Shown here: piece by piece, positions 18,001 through 26,238 of the stretch
Numbering within the stretch: position 1 is the stretch's first letter
Layout of the letters: every line of letters begins with the position of its first letter
Assembly (NCBI GenBank): GCA_016793465.1
Contig: JAEUJW010000040.1
Coordinates: 1 to 64,000 of the forward strand
Source of the DNA: Myxococcales bacterium
GTDB lineage: Bacteria > Myxococcota > Polyangia > Nannocystales > Nannocystaceae
Direction of reading: 5' to 3'
Length of the DNA: 64,000 nt
Notes under the pieces: generated by a model
What the model saw: only the letters and a program-made list of their open reading frames with translations
What the model was told of the DNA's origin: nothing
Database searches by the model: none
Made by a program: the position numbers and the translations under genes

Positions 18001-21000
18001 TTCTTGTGGCCCAGGAGGAAGGAAAGGCAGGCGCCGGAGGCGGCGTCCCATATACGCACGGAATCGTCGCTGGCGGATGCGAGGCTGCGCCCGTCCGGCG
18101 ACCACGTCACGGCCGTGACAGCACCTGCATGTCCCGGAGCTAGTACGGTCGCAAGGGCGGACGGACGCTTCGCAACCGTCGGTCCTTGCGAACCAAGCAC
18201 GGCCCAACTGGTGACGTCGGCCCCGTCCAGTTCGACTCCTGTCCACACGCACTCGGTCCATGTCGACTGTCGCAGCCTCGCCCGCTGGAGCTCCGCATAC
18301 GTCAGATCGACCCGATCCGCCTCGACCAGCGTCAGATCGGCCGCGACGAGTGACGCCCCTCCCAGCTTCGCGCCGTTGAGCGAGGCACCCGCCAGACACG
18401 CGTCGTCGAGCCGGGCCCTGCGCAGATCCGCGTCCGCGAGGTCACACCCGACGAGGTCGGCCCTTCGCAGGTCGCACCCCGGCGCCCGCAGCCCGCGGAG
18501 CTCCTCTCGCGCCAGCGACACCCCCCGCAGGTCGGCCCCCTCGGGGATCCACGCCGTCCCGTCCGCCACCCAGGTAGCGAGCCCGTGCAGCAGCCTCACC
18601 GCGTTCGCCGCGGCCTCCGGCGCGCGCACCTCGACCCGCCCGCGCACCAACCACGTCTGTACCGCAAGCACGCAGACCGCTGCACGCGGCTCCCCACCGC
18701 GACGCAGAAGCCCGCCGACGAACGCGACGACCTCCCGCGTGAGCGGCAGCGTCTTCAGCGCCTCCTCCGGTCGAGCCGCCAGCGTGCGTATAAGTCCTCG
18801 CGCCAGGAAAAATTCCTGAAACGACCGGTGGGCGAAGCGGAAGCTCGCCTCCCCTTCTCGCACGAAGAACGCACCGCCCTGGATCTCGTGATAGACGGCG
18901 ACGAGCGGCAGCTCGGTCGGGAGTTCGTGTATCAGCACCTCGCGCACCGACTTCTGCAGGTCGGCCCATGTGCATGCCGTCTGCCCCAGTCGCCACATCT
19001 GCTCGGCGAGCGCCTCGGCGAACGCCTGCTTCTGTACGTCCGAGAACGCCTCCGCCTCCCCGAGGTGCGTCTGCTCGAGCCAACGCTCGAGGTACGCCTC
19101 GTAGATATCCGCGGTGCCGACTCGTGCTCCGGGCTCGATGGAATCCAGCGTCTGGGCAACCATCGCCAGGAGCAGCGGCCGATTGATGAGATCGGGGAGA
19201 TCGTAGATTTTTTGGATCTTCCGCAGGGCCAGATCCCCCGAGTGCTCCGACCCGCACACGTGATCGAGGACCTCGCGAACCTGATGCTCCCGCAACGGCT
19301 GGATCTTGAGCTCATACGGCCTTCCCCGATCCCCCAACGCCATGCGTACGATCTTGCCGAGCGCTTCGTCGCTGTCGAAGTAGTGATCGCGCGCCGCGAG
19401 GATGATACGCCCTCCCTCGTCAGTGACCGCCGCCAGGGCCTCGATCCGCGCACCGAGCTCGGCGCTCGAGATCCTCGTCGCCATCTCGTCGAGTCCATCG
19501 AAGCACGGGATCAGGTGTCCGCGTGTGACCAGCAGCTCGAGCGCTGCCCGCCCTGCTGGCGTGTCCGCCACCCCGGTCGCCACGTGCAGCATACTCCACG
19601 GGCTACCCGCTGCGCCTGCGAGGGCGACGAGCACCGGCCGCGGCCACGTCGGCTTTTGCCAGCAGCGATGCGCCCACTCGGCGAGGAGGGTCGACTTCCC
19701 CGACCCAAATTGTCCGAGCACCAGCATCATCGAGGACGCCGTCATCGACCAAACGTCCAGGCCCTCGAGGCCCGATCGCTCCTGCGAACCCATAGTGACG
19801 TCCGGATCGACGAAGTGCCCCCCGACCTCGCGCAGCCGCGACTCACGGGCCTCCGCGATCCGTTCACGGACCCCTACGAGGACCCCGAGCAACCCGCGGA
19901 TCCGCGCCTCTCTATCTGCGACCTCGAGCGGCACGTTCCTCACCGTGTCCGCGCCGCAGACCACCTCGCCGAGCGCCGCCGCGATCGCCGGGCCGTGCGC
20001 GACCCCCCACGGATCGTCGCCCGACGGCCACAGCTCCCACGCCTCGCCACGTGCGACCAGCGTCATCCACGCGGATTGTTCCGGGTGCTTGGCCAGCCGC
20101 ACATACACCGTCGTCACTCGGTCCAACCCCTCCGCGCGCGCCAGCCGGGCGTTCGACCGCGCCGCCTCGGCGTTGTGGACTCCGCGAAAGCCCTCGTCCC
20201 CGTCGTCGGGCGCGAGCTTGCCGCGGACCATCCGCTCGGCGATCAGGTCCCCGAGCAGCGCCCGCGACGCCCGGTCCACCCCGCGTTCGTCGACCTTGCG
20301 ACCGTGCAAGGCGAGCACGCGTCCTCGCGGATCGCGGTGGAACTCTACGACGTACGCCCCGCACCGACGCTCTCCGAGCGCCGCGAGGTCGAGCTCCGGC
20401 ACCTGCACGACCACCGGTGGCGGACGTGGCGGCGCCGGCTCGGGGCTGGCGGTCGCCTCCACCATCGCCGCCTGGACGGCGCGCAGCGCTTGCACCCCCT
20501 CCTCGGTCCACGTCGCGCTGTCCGGCGCCGCCAGGCTGGCGCTCGCGGTCCGCAGCCGTTCCTCGACCTCGGCCATCCCGCTACCCGTGTGCTCGCGCAC
20601 CCACGCGAACACCTGGTCGCCGGCCCCCCGCGCCAGCGCCAGCCGCAGTGCGGAGAACGGCAACAAGTTTGGCGGCAGCACCACCTCGCGGGTGAACTTG
20701 CGCAGCTCCTCGAGATCGGGGATCCGCTGCAGCCCGCGGAGCATCCGCTGGAGCCGCCGTGCGCGGGACTGCCCGGGCAAGCCGACGACGTTGAGCAGCG
20801 CCACCCGCTCCGAGGCGATCGCGGCGATCGCCGCCTCGAGTCCCTCGTCGCCCTCCCCCAGCGAGCTCCACGCCGCCAGCAGCTCGACGTACCGCGCGAG
20901 CACCGGGTGAGCCGTGTACACCAGCGACGCCGCTGCGTAGCTCGTCACGGTCAACGGCGACTCGTACTTCGTCGACGGCCCGGCGGGTCGCAGCCCGAGG

Positions 21001-21887
21001 TCGACATCGGCGACAATGACGCCCTCGTCTCCGGGGTCGAGGTAGCCCGTCTGTACCGGAAAATCACGAAGGTCGCGCGGCGCCCCCTCGTCGACGTAGA
21101 TCGCCGTCCCGCCGCCGCCGGCGATGTCGCAGTACAGCACCGGCCGCCCGTAGCGCCGTGCCTCCTGCTGAGCCCGCGCCGCGAACTCTCCGAGCGTGTA
21201 GTGTGGCGTCAGGCTCGGCACGCACAGGAAGCGGCACTCCTCCAGATGCGGGCCCACCAGCGCGCGAAAATCCGGGTGCTCGCGGTGCAGGAAGTCCAGA
21301 CAGATGAGCACCCCGAACGCGTCGTTGAGTGCGTCCTCGACCCGAATCGGTGCCCACGCCGTCCCGGGCTTGAACCCCTTGCGTTCCGGCTCCGCCGGCT
21401 TCAGCTTCGCCTGCAGCCCGACCAGACGCCCGCGGAACAGCACCGGACAGACTGCGGTCCCGTTCGGCGGCACCTGCTCCTTCGGCCAGCCGAGCCGCGG
21501 ATAGACCCCACGAGCGTCCCGCTCGATCTGGTGGGTCCCCGCCACCACCACCATATCGCCGGCGGCCGCCGCGACCACGGGGAGTACGTCCCACGGCACG
21601 CTGTACTCCGGGAACACGACCACTCGCACGCCCCACCCGCGGCACGCCGCCAGGATCGCCAGCAAGCGCCCGGTGAGCTGCTCGCAATACACCGCCCGCA
21701 CCCGTCGCTGCAGCGCTGCGAAGCGCTCCTCGAGCACCGGCGGCACATGCCCGTTCGCCGGCAACAGGCTGTCGGGCTTCCCGATCTCGAACAGCGGGTC
21801 CTCGAGCGGCGAGCGCATCTCGAGCACCGCCGCCGGGTGGTAGGCGAGCTGGACGACCGCGACGCGGGTGGACAGGGGCGAGCTCAC
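15063..21887 (-). CDS. Nitrilase-NACHT-pentapeptide-WD40-nSTAND giant protein
   Basis: This 2274-residue protein carries five recognisable modules. Residues 1-330 form a carbon-nitrogen hydrolase (nitrilase) domain with the Glu-Lys-Cys set visible as FPEYSVP (about 92), QAKLKPAE (about 160) and LICLDFL (about 196). A middle region (480-650) is unassigned. A NACHT ATPase follows, with Walker A GQFGSGKST (about 728) and Walker B CFDGLDEM (about 797), and a helical region with FRFAHRSFQEFFLARGL. Pentapeptide repeats (ADLRRARLDDACLAGASL) lie near 1120-1230, 14 WD40 repeats at about 1250-1830, and a second P-loop ATPase with GPRRAGKTSLVRRL near 1990-2010 to the end. This is a STAND-type sensor with a nitrilase in the effector position. 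Sensing by WD40 and oligomerisation via the ATPases are inferred from the class. Start ATG at 21887 precedes the nitrilase fold. Confidence 0.85.
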   Translation of the reverse strand: MSSPLSTRVAVVQLAYHPAAVLEMRSPLEDPLFEIGKPDSLLPANGHVPPVLEERFAALQRRVRAVYCEQLTGRLLAILAACRGWGVRVVVFPEYSVPWDVLPVVAAAAGDMVVVAGTHQIERDARGVYPRLGWPKEQVPPNGTAVCPVLFRGRLVGLQAKLKPAEPERKGFKPGTAWAPIRVEDALNDAFGVLICLDFLHREHPDFRALVGPHLEECRFLCVPSLTPHYTLGEFAARAQQEARRYGRPVLYCDIAGGGGTAIYVDEGAPRDLRDFPVQTGYLDPGDEGVIVADVDLGLRPAGPSTKYESPLTVTSYAAASLVYTAHPVLARYVELLAAWSSLGEGDEGLEAAIAAIASERVALLNVVGLPGQSRARRLQRMLRGLQRIPDLEELRKFTREVVLPPNLLPFSALRLALARGAGDQVFAWVREHTGSGMAEVEERLRTASASLAAPDSATWTEEGVQALRAVQAAMVEATASPEPAPPRPPPVVVQVPELDLAALGERRCGAYVVEFHRDPRGRVLALHGRKVDERGVDRASRALLGDLIAERMVRGKLAPDDGDEGFRGVHNAEAARSNARLARAEGLDRVTTVYVRLAKHPEQSAWMTLVARGEAWELWPSGDDPWGVAHGPAIAAALGEVVCGADTVRNVPLEVADREARIRGLLGVLVGVRERIAEARESRLREVGGHFVDPDVTMGSQERSGLEGLDVWSMTASSMMLVLGQFGSGKSTLLAEWAHRCWQKPTWPRPVLVALAGAAGSPWSMLHVATGVADTPAGRAALELLVTRGHLIPCFDGLDEMATRISSAELGARIEALAAVTDEGGRIILAARDHYFDSDEALGKIVRMALGDRGRPYELKIQPLREHQVREVLDHVCGSEHSGDLALRKIQKIYDLPDLINRPLLLAMVAQTLDSIEPGARVGTADIYEAYLERWLEQTHLGEAEAFSDVQKQAFAEALAEQMWRLGQTACTWADLQKSVREVLIHELPTELPLVAVYHEIQGGAFFVREGEASFRFAHRSFQEFFLARGLIRTLAARPEEALKTLPLTREVVAFVGGLLRRGGEPRAAVCVLAVQTWLVRGRVEVRAPEAAANAVRLLHGLATWVADGTAWIPEGADLRGVSLAREELRGLRAPGCDLRRADLVGCDLADADLRRARLDDACLAGASLNGAKLGGASLVAADLTLVEADRVDLTYAELQRARLRQSTWTECVWTGVELDGADVTSWAVLGSQGPTVAKRPSALATVLAPGHAGAVTAVTWSPDGRSLASASDDSVRIWDAASGACLSFLLGHKNVVQSVAWSPDGRRLASASEDKSVRIWDAASGACLFCLQDHENAVWSVAWSPDGRYLASASDDNSVRIWDAASGVCLTSILGHEDGVLSAVWSPDGCRLASASSDRSVRIWDATLGACLSSIRGHKDAVLSVAWSPDGRRLASASRDKSVRIWDVASGVCLSSLLGHDGAVFSVAWSPDGRQLASTSSDKSVRIWDTTSGDYLFSLLGHEYTVLFITWSPDGRRLATASNDKSVRVWDTASGVCLSRLDRAYGATSVAWSPDGHRLASASIDKSVRIWDTASGACLFLLRGHENWVGSVAWSPDGHRLASVSADKSIRIWNAATGAGLPARFDHEHEVRYVTWSPDGQRLASAGFDDVVRIWDVTSGACLSSLLGHTGWVRSVAWSPGGHRIASASDDKTVRIWDATSGACRLVLRGHELAVKSVAWSPDELRFATASDDKSVRIWDAASGDCQKSLLGHKDGVHSVAWSPDNRRLASASSDNTVRIWDADSGDCLSSLLGHEDSVWCVGWSPDEHRLASASSDNTVRIWMRIDVSGTIETWRCLASLYGPPGIALTPGGFYTGADDNVTPLRVRVPRTDGTADLPLAGLRRVLERPDRVAAALAGDLSQDDPMAELKARGWLAAPISNGTLDIVSEARPRTVASAPDEPPSPRINPFLPGTPVPEDIVLAGRADLLEELLGLVAQARPIVVRGPRRAGKTSLVRRLVRCAPHARVLDLAGAVLRSEDDLARRLDPTLATVDRPFQELQRRLENGPRPTYLLDEVAGLLGAEPGVFALLRGLGQDRLASLVYAGTHRDWERVIDHAAQIAPGSSYGNDVLTLDLGPISVADAERLLVDTAPPDVALDAALAARVVRLCGPWPFYMQAMGYALVQRARVEDRRAFVDPAGLRDLYEGELLDRWFAVFRDRWGELPEATQALIRRLFARDDWTLDAPPALHGLSLLQRTLLGAAGLVHEGRWVPDPPFYDWLRRSILGTAS
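16400..18140 (-). repeat. Fourteen tandem near-identical WD40 repeats
   Basis: Fourteen consecutive copies of a roughly 126-bp unit encode 42-residue WD40 blades with consensus SVAWSPDGRRLASASSDKSV followed by RIWDAASG. Fourteen fits two seven-bladed propellers. The framework residues are almost invariant between copies while positions after the GH dipeptide and in loops vary (AGAV, KNVV, ENAV, EDGV, KDAV and others). That pattern is typical of recently amplified, diversifying sensor propellers in myxobacterial and cyanobacterial STAND proteins. Boundaries are approximate. Confidence 0.9.
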
Positions 21888-22030
21888 GCGGCCCGGAGGC
21901 TAACAGATCCTTGAGACCTCGACATGCGGCCCTCGCCGGGCTCGCCGGCTCGGACGCCACTGGCTATTCTTCCGCCAGACCTTGCGGTATCGGCTGGGCT
22001 TGCCTCCTCGCTGGGCCGCCTTCAGGGCGG

Positions 22031-25000
22031 TCAGGCACGGCGCTCGCGTCCGCCGACCTGCAAGAGTCGAGATCTTGCGTCGAGGAATGCCAGGGCCTCG
22101 ATCAACTCCTGGGACTCCGGGAATTCGCCCCGCAGCCGCTCGAGAGCGTCGCGCTCCGCGAGCTCGACGGCAGCCTCGATGCGGACGGCCGCGCTCGAGC
22201 CGTGATCCACGAGGTAGCGGTACATCTCCAGCCAGGGGAGCGTCGTCCGCTCCCAGAAGCTCACCCACTGCACGAGCCCCGCGAGCTCCAGCAGGCGGCG
22301 CTCGTCCTCCGGGCCGTGGACGTCACTCAGCAACGCATCGATGCTCGGGAGGGGTGGAACCTTCTGCGCTTCGCCGGTCGACTTCCAGTAAGAGGCCGCG
22401 AGCAGCGGCCGGCGTGGAGCCGCCTCTCGGATCAGCGCGAGGAGTTCGGAGCGGGCCCCCGGGAGCAAAGCAGCGATCGCCAAGCGGAGCTCCAGATCCT
22501 TGTCCGGGAAGCGGGATAGTCCCGATCGCTGAACAAGGTCTCGGGCAGTTCGTTGGGATGGATCGTCGAGGTGAAAAAGGAAAGTGTGCACTGCCCAGAA
22601 CCAGGACGCGGCTGGGAACTCGGGGGGCGTCGCGCTCGCGTAGACATCCAGCGAGCGCTCGGTACGCGCCGTCAATGCCTCGTCCGCGGGAAATTGCAGG
22701 CAGAGCAACGCTTCGGCGTCGAGGGAAAACGCCCGGAACTCAGGGTGTCGACCCGCCCACCCGATCGCATGGGCGAGTCCTTCTTGCCACGGGTGGTGCA
22801 CGAACGCGCCGGGCAGGTATCGGAGGAGGCTTGGGTGCGACTCGTAGTATGCGAGGAGATCGTCGAGAAACGGCAGGCTCTGGGATTGAACGATCTCATG
22901 GGAGAGCCCGGCGGTGCCGCGCTGGGTCGCGGCGACTGCGGAGAAAGCACAGCGGACGACCGCCACGGCGGTCGGTGCGAGGCTCCCAGTGGCGAAGAGG
23001 TCGATCGCAAAGTCGTGGGAGAACACGAGATCCGGCCAGGCGTCACAGAGCGCGAGCGTCAGCAAGAGCCGGAGCATCCGCGCCAGCGAGGCGAAGGTGC
23101 GAGGATCCTCGTCGACCTCCATGAGATACCCGTGGAGTTCGGCATGGTAGGCCTCCGGCGCCGCATCGAGCACCGCTCGTCGCAATTCCATCGTCCACGG
23201 CAGGAACGCTTCGTGGGCGAGTGCGAGCGCGAATACGAGTGTGGTCGTTGGAGCGGCGGCGAGCGCTCGACGGGTCAGTTCGGGCGTGAACGCGCTGCGC
23301 CAGCGGCCCATCGCCTGAGCGCCATGGACGACGAATGGCTGCAGTGCACGTGCTTCGATTCTTGCAAGAGTGAGGTCCAGGAATTGCCGATCCGGTAGAC
23401 CGGCCAGGAACGGCAAGAGGAACCGCTCGTCGCGGCGCCCCGGCGGCGCTCGGTCGAGCAGGTCGAGCAATCCGGGCCAGCGCCCGGAGACCGAGCCGAA
23501 CAACTGCGTGAGTGCGCTGCGGATGCCGTGCCAATCCGGCGAATGGTACAGCCAGTCGTTGATTGCAAGTGCGCACTCCCGGGCCGGTCCGGGCGCGTCG
23601 AGGTCCGTCTCGACAAGGCCGAGGATGCACAGCTCGGCGAGCATGTCCATGGCGGTGAAGGGGAAGCGAGGCCCGATCGAGTCGATCGCCGCATGCAGCA
23701 GACGGACCACCACGTCGGGGCGGTCGCAGAGGAAGGCGCAGGTTAGGGCGAGGGTCTGTCGCCACTGCCACTCGTACCAGTGCGCCGCGAAGATGGCTTC
23801 CAGGGTCTCTGCGCGGGGGTCCGAGCAGAACCGGCCGTAGAGCTCGCTCGCCGCGAAAAATCCGAGGAACGCGCGGTGGAGGAACTCATACGTGTCGTCG
23901 CCGGCGTATCCGAAGATGCACGCGCGATCGCGGAGGTGTTCGTGGAGGGTCCGGGCGAGGCCGTCCGCGATGTTTCGTTCGTGCGGGAAATGATCCTCGC
24001 AGAACTTGCGAGTGAAACTATGCAGATGATCCGCGGAGATCACGTTGCCGGCGCCGTCGTGCGAGGTCATCATCCACCATGCGAGCTTCTCGAGGAACTT
24101 TCGCTTGATCGTGTAGGTGAACCGGGCTGGGCCGGAGATTCCAGGGTCCGCGTCCCACTCGGCCAGGAGCCGTTCGGTCGCTCGCTCGAGCAGGTCCCGA
24201 CGTCCGCGCGGCGGGGCGTCGATGTGGAGGACGATCAAGGACAGGAGGAACGGGTTGCGCGACAGGTCGTGCAGGGTCACGTTCGTGTCGATCGCATTGC
24301 GCAGCCGCTCGCACCGCTTCGCGCCGCGCTCGCGTTCGCGTGGGAACGCCAGTTCATGCCAGCGGGTGAGGAAGCGGTGGACTTGATCGTCGTCGAAGTC
24401 GAGGAGCGTGACGCAAGCGATGTCATGTCGCGCGACGCGGTCGCGGATGATGTTGCTGCCGACGAGCCGACAGGTGAGGATGCCCCGTCCGGGGTTATGG
24501 CGGACCGAGAGAAGGATGTCGAGGACGTCGCTCCGCAGATCTGGATCGGTGATCTCGTCGATCCCGTCAAAGAGCCACACCAGTCGACCCGCCTCGGCGA
24601 GGCGCTGAAAGTCCGCCGCGCGGAGCGGGTGACGGGTCTTCGGGGCCCCTGTCGCCAGGTGGTCGAAGAGCGTGTAGCCCTCGCCGAGCTCGCGCCGCCG
24701 GCGGGCGAAACGGCGCAGCTCGACGTGCACCGGGAGCAGCCCCGGGGGCAGAGCGGCCGGGTAGCGCCCGTCGACGCACAGGCGGAGGGCGAGCCACCGG
24801 GTCGCCATCGATTTCCCCACCCCCTGCCCACCGAGAAGTAGCAGCCAGGGGGAGGCCTCGTCGAGGAGGAGCGCGTCGAGCGAGCGCCGGCGAGGAGACT
24901 CGGCGGGGCGCTCATCGGGCTTGCGACGGGATGAATGATCGTGACGCGGGACGTCGAACTGGACCTGCTGCGGCTCGAATAGATCGAGCAGCTCGATGGC

Positions 25001-25384
25001 GGTCTGTTCGAGCCTGTCGGGGGGCGGAGGCGCGGGCAGCCTGACCCAACGGAGCGACTGGGCCAGCCATGCTCGATACTCCGCGAGCGCGGGCTCGAGG
25101 TCGGTCGCCCTGTCGGAGAACGAGGCCGCGAGATGGTCGATCTCGTCTGCCCTCCGGGGGCGTAAGGCTCGCAGTCGAGCGAAGAACTCGCCGTCGACGG
25201 CGCCGTGGCGCTCGAGCAAGCGTACGGCCTCGAAACATCGCTCGGCGTGGCTGACGGTCGGCCTCAGCTGGTCGTAGATCGGCGCCTCCGACGGGAAGGA
25301 TGCCGAGAGGAGAGCCAGTTCGTGTTCCGTGAGGGCGTCACGCATCCACTGGGCCAGCTCGACGGTGCGGTCGGGAACGGACAT
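22031..25384 (-). CDS. EAD-NACHT-HEAT-like STAND protein
   Basis: This 1117-residue protein (ATG at 25384; a TTG at 25405 is possible) starts with a helical domain (about 1-85; VELAQWMRDALTEHELALL) that looks like an effector-associated domain of conflict systems. A linker leads to a NACHT NTPase with Walker A GGQGVGKSM (about 185) and Walker B WLFDGIDEI (about 277), and an FLHRAFLGFF motif typical of NACHT winged-helix ends near 545. The C-terminal half is all-helical with HEAT-like repeats, the usual sensor type in such proteins. No effector enzyme is fused; the EAD would recruit one. It runs in the same direction as the two STAND genes downstream, separated by 143 bp, and probably belongs to the same functional cluster. 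Confidence 0.8.
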   Translation of the reverse strand: MSVPDRTVELAQWMRDALTEHELALLSASFPSEAPIYDQLRPTVSHAERCFEAVRLLERHGAVDGEFFARLRALRPRRADEIDHLAASFSDRATDLEPALAEYRAWLAQSLRWVRLPAPPPPDRLEQTAIELLDLFEPQQVQFDVPRHDHSSRRKPDERPAESPRRRSLDALLLDEASPWLLLLGGQGVGKSMATRWLALRLCVDGRYPAALPPGLLPVHVELRRFARRRRELGEGYTLFDHLATGAPKTRHPLRAADFQRLAEAGRLVWLFDGIDEITDPDLRSDVLDILLSVRHNPGRGILTCRLVGSNIIRDRVARHDIACVTLLDFDDDQVHRFLTRWHELAFPRERERGAKRCERLRNAIDTNVTLHDLSRNPFLLSLIVLHIDAPPRGRRDLLERATERLLAEWDADPGISGPARFTYTIKRKFLEKLAWWMMTSHDGAGNVISADHLHSFTRKFCEDHFPHERNIADGLARTLHEHLRDRACIFGYAGDDTYEFLHRAFLGFFAASELYGRFCSDPRAETLEAIFAAHWYEWQWRQTLALTCAFLCDRPDVVVRLLHAAIDSIGPRFPFTAMDMLAELCILGLVETDLDAPGPARECALAINDWLYHSPDWHGIRSALTQLFGSVSGRWPGLLDLLDRAPPGRRDERFLLPFLAGLPDRQFLDLTLARIEARALQPFVVHGAQAMGRWRSAFTPELTRRALAAAPTTTLVFALALAHEAFLPWTMELRRAVLDAAPEAYHAELHGYLMEVDEDPRTFASLARMLRLLLTLALCDAWPDLVFSHDFAIDLFATGSLAPTAVAVVRCAFSAVAATQRGTAGLSHEIVQSQSLPFLDDLLAYYESHPSLLRYLPGAFVHHPWQEGLAHAIGWAGRHPEFRAFSLDAEALLCLQFPADEALTARTERSLDVYASATPPEFPAASWFWAVHTFLFHLDDPSQRTARDLVQRSGLSRFPDKDLELRLAIAALLPGARSELLALIREAAPRRPLLAASYWKSTGEAQKVPPLPSIDALLSDVHGPEDERRLLELAGLVQWVSFWERTTLPWLEMYRYLVDHGSSAAVRIEAAVELAERDALERLRGEFPESQELIEALAFLDARSRLLQVGGRERRA

Positions 25385-25515
25385 CTGCGCTTCGCAGTCG
25401 GCCAAGGTACAAGACTCGTACGATCGCGTCCAGTCGGTCGGGTCGGGGCCGTGGACACCGCCGGCGCGAGCGGCACGACGGCGAAGCGCAGGCCGGCCGG
25501 ATCGAAGTCCCAGAG

Positions 25516-25800
25516 GACACGAAGACGACCGGGACGCCGCAGCCGCGGCCCGCGGATCCGTCGTTCGCCTCCCAGGCCGACTACGACGCCGCGATGTTGT
25601 CGACCATCCGCGGCGCCGACGAGCGGATGGCCTCGTCCGCGATCCAGGCGAGGGTCGGCGGATCGACCGATCAGATCCGGGCAGCGCTACGTCGCCTCGT
25701 CCCGCGGGTCAGGTTGGTGAGGGTGAAAACGCCGTCGTGTGGCGGGCCCAGGACCGCGAGCTGCGGACGAAGGTGGCTATCAAGACCCTCCGGTCGATGG
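25516..25800 (+). pseudogene. wHTH fragment abutting a Ser/Thr-kinase N-lobe fragment
   Basis: Two gene pieces in different frames sit end to end. The first (25516-25710) reads QADYDAAMLSTIRGADERM then SSAIQARVGGSTDQIRAALR, a winged-HTH-like helix pattern. The second (about 25713-25800) reads VGEGENAVVWRAQDREL and TKVAIKTLRSMDP, the glycine-rich loop and catalytic-Lys strand of a eukaryote-like Ser/Thr kinase. Neither continues into a full domain, and the kinase piece runs into the 3' end of the opposing MerR-like gene. They are remnants left by rearrangement upstream of the STAND cluster. Confidence 0.6.
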
Positions 25801-26088
25801 ATCCGAGTCGTCGGGGGCGGACGCACTGCCCCAGCGCTCGTCGATCATCGGCTTGATCTCGTCGAGCGAGTAGAGCTGCGCCCGCATCTCCGTGATAAAG
25901 CGGGCCCGCTCGAGCGCCTCGCGCGGCCACCGCGACTTCACGCCGTTGCCGTCGGAGACGATCTTCGCCTGCGGGAGCAGGCCGCGCTTGACCCACTGCC
26001 GGAGGGTCTGACGCTCGACGTTCGTGATGGCGATCAGCTCCTCGGTCGTGGCGAACCGGGGCTCGGGCTTCTTCGGCAGGCGTGGCAC
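25780..26088 (-). CDS. MerR-like HTH regulator
   Basis: A 102-residue DNA-binding protein of the MerR type. The HTH is in the N-terminal third (TEELIAITNVERQTLRQWVK then RGLLP), followed by a wing-like KIVSDGNGVKSRWPREAL and a short helix (RARFITEMRAQLYSLDEIKP) that resembles the start of MerR dimerisation helices. There is no effector-binding domain, so it probably regulates by binding alone. It faces away from the gene at 26239, sharing a 150-bp intergenic region that holds a good promoter for the latter. The 46612 gene encodes a similar small MerR-like protein. Confidence 0.8.
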   Translation of the reverse strand: MPRLPKKPEPRFATTEELIAITNVERQTLRQWVKRGLLPQAKIVSDGNGVKSRWPREALERARFITEMRAQLYSLDEIKPMIDERWGSASAPDDSDPSTGGS

Positions 26089-26189
26089 GGCTCCCCTACC
26101 TTAGAGCGTCCTTCGACGGTCCGCCACCTGACCTTCCGTTGTCGGTGGCTGGTTGATCATGAAGGGCGGTATCGAGCGATATTTTCTTG

Positions 26190-26218
26190 TTGACGGCCGT
26201 CAGCGGGCATGCTTATTT
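26190..26218 (+). promoter_or_regulatory. Sigma70-like promoter of the 26239 gene
   Basis: TTGACG at 26190-26195 and TTATTT at 26213-26218 are separated by 17 bp. An AT-rich leader and an AAAGG ribosome-binding site lie 8 nt upstream of the ATG at 26239. This AT-rich stretch stands out from its GC-rich surroundings. Confidence 0.6.
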
Positions 26219-26238
26219 AAACATCGAAAGGTAATTCT

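Noticed and set aside
16400..18140. CRISPR-like array because of regular repeats
   Set aside because: The 126-bp units are in frame and encode WD40 blades; there are no spacers or cas genes.
18585..21914. An 1109-residue open frame on the plus strand opposite the nitrilase-NACHT region
   Set aside because: It is Arg/Pro/His-rich without any motif, while the minus strand carries nitrilase and NACHT motifs over the same bases.
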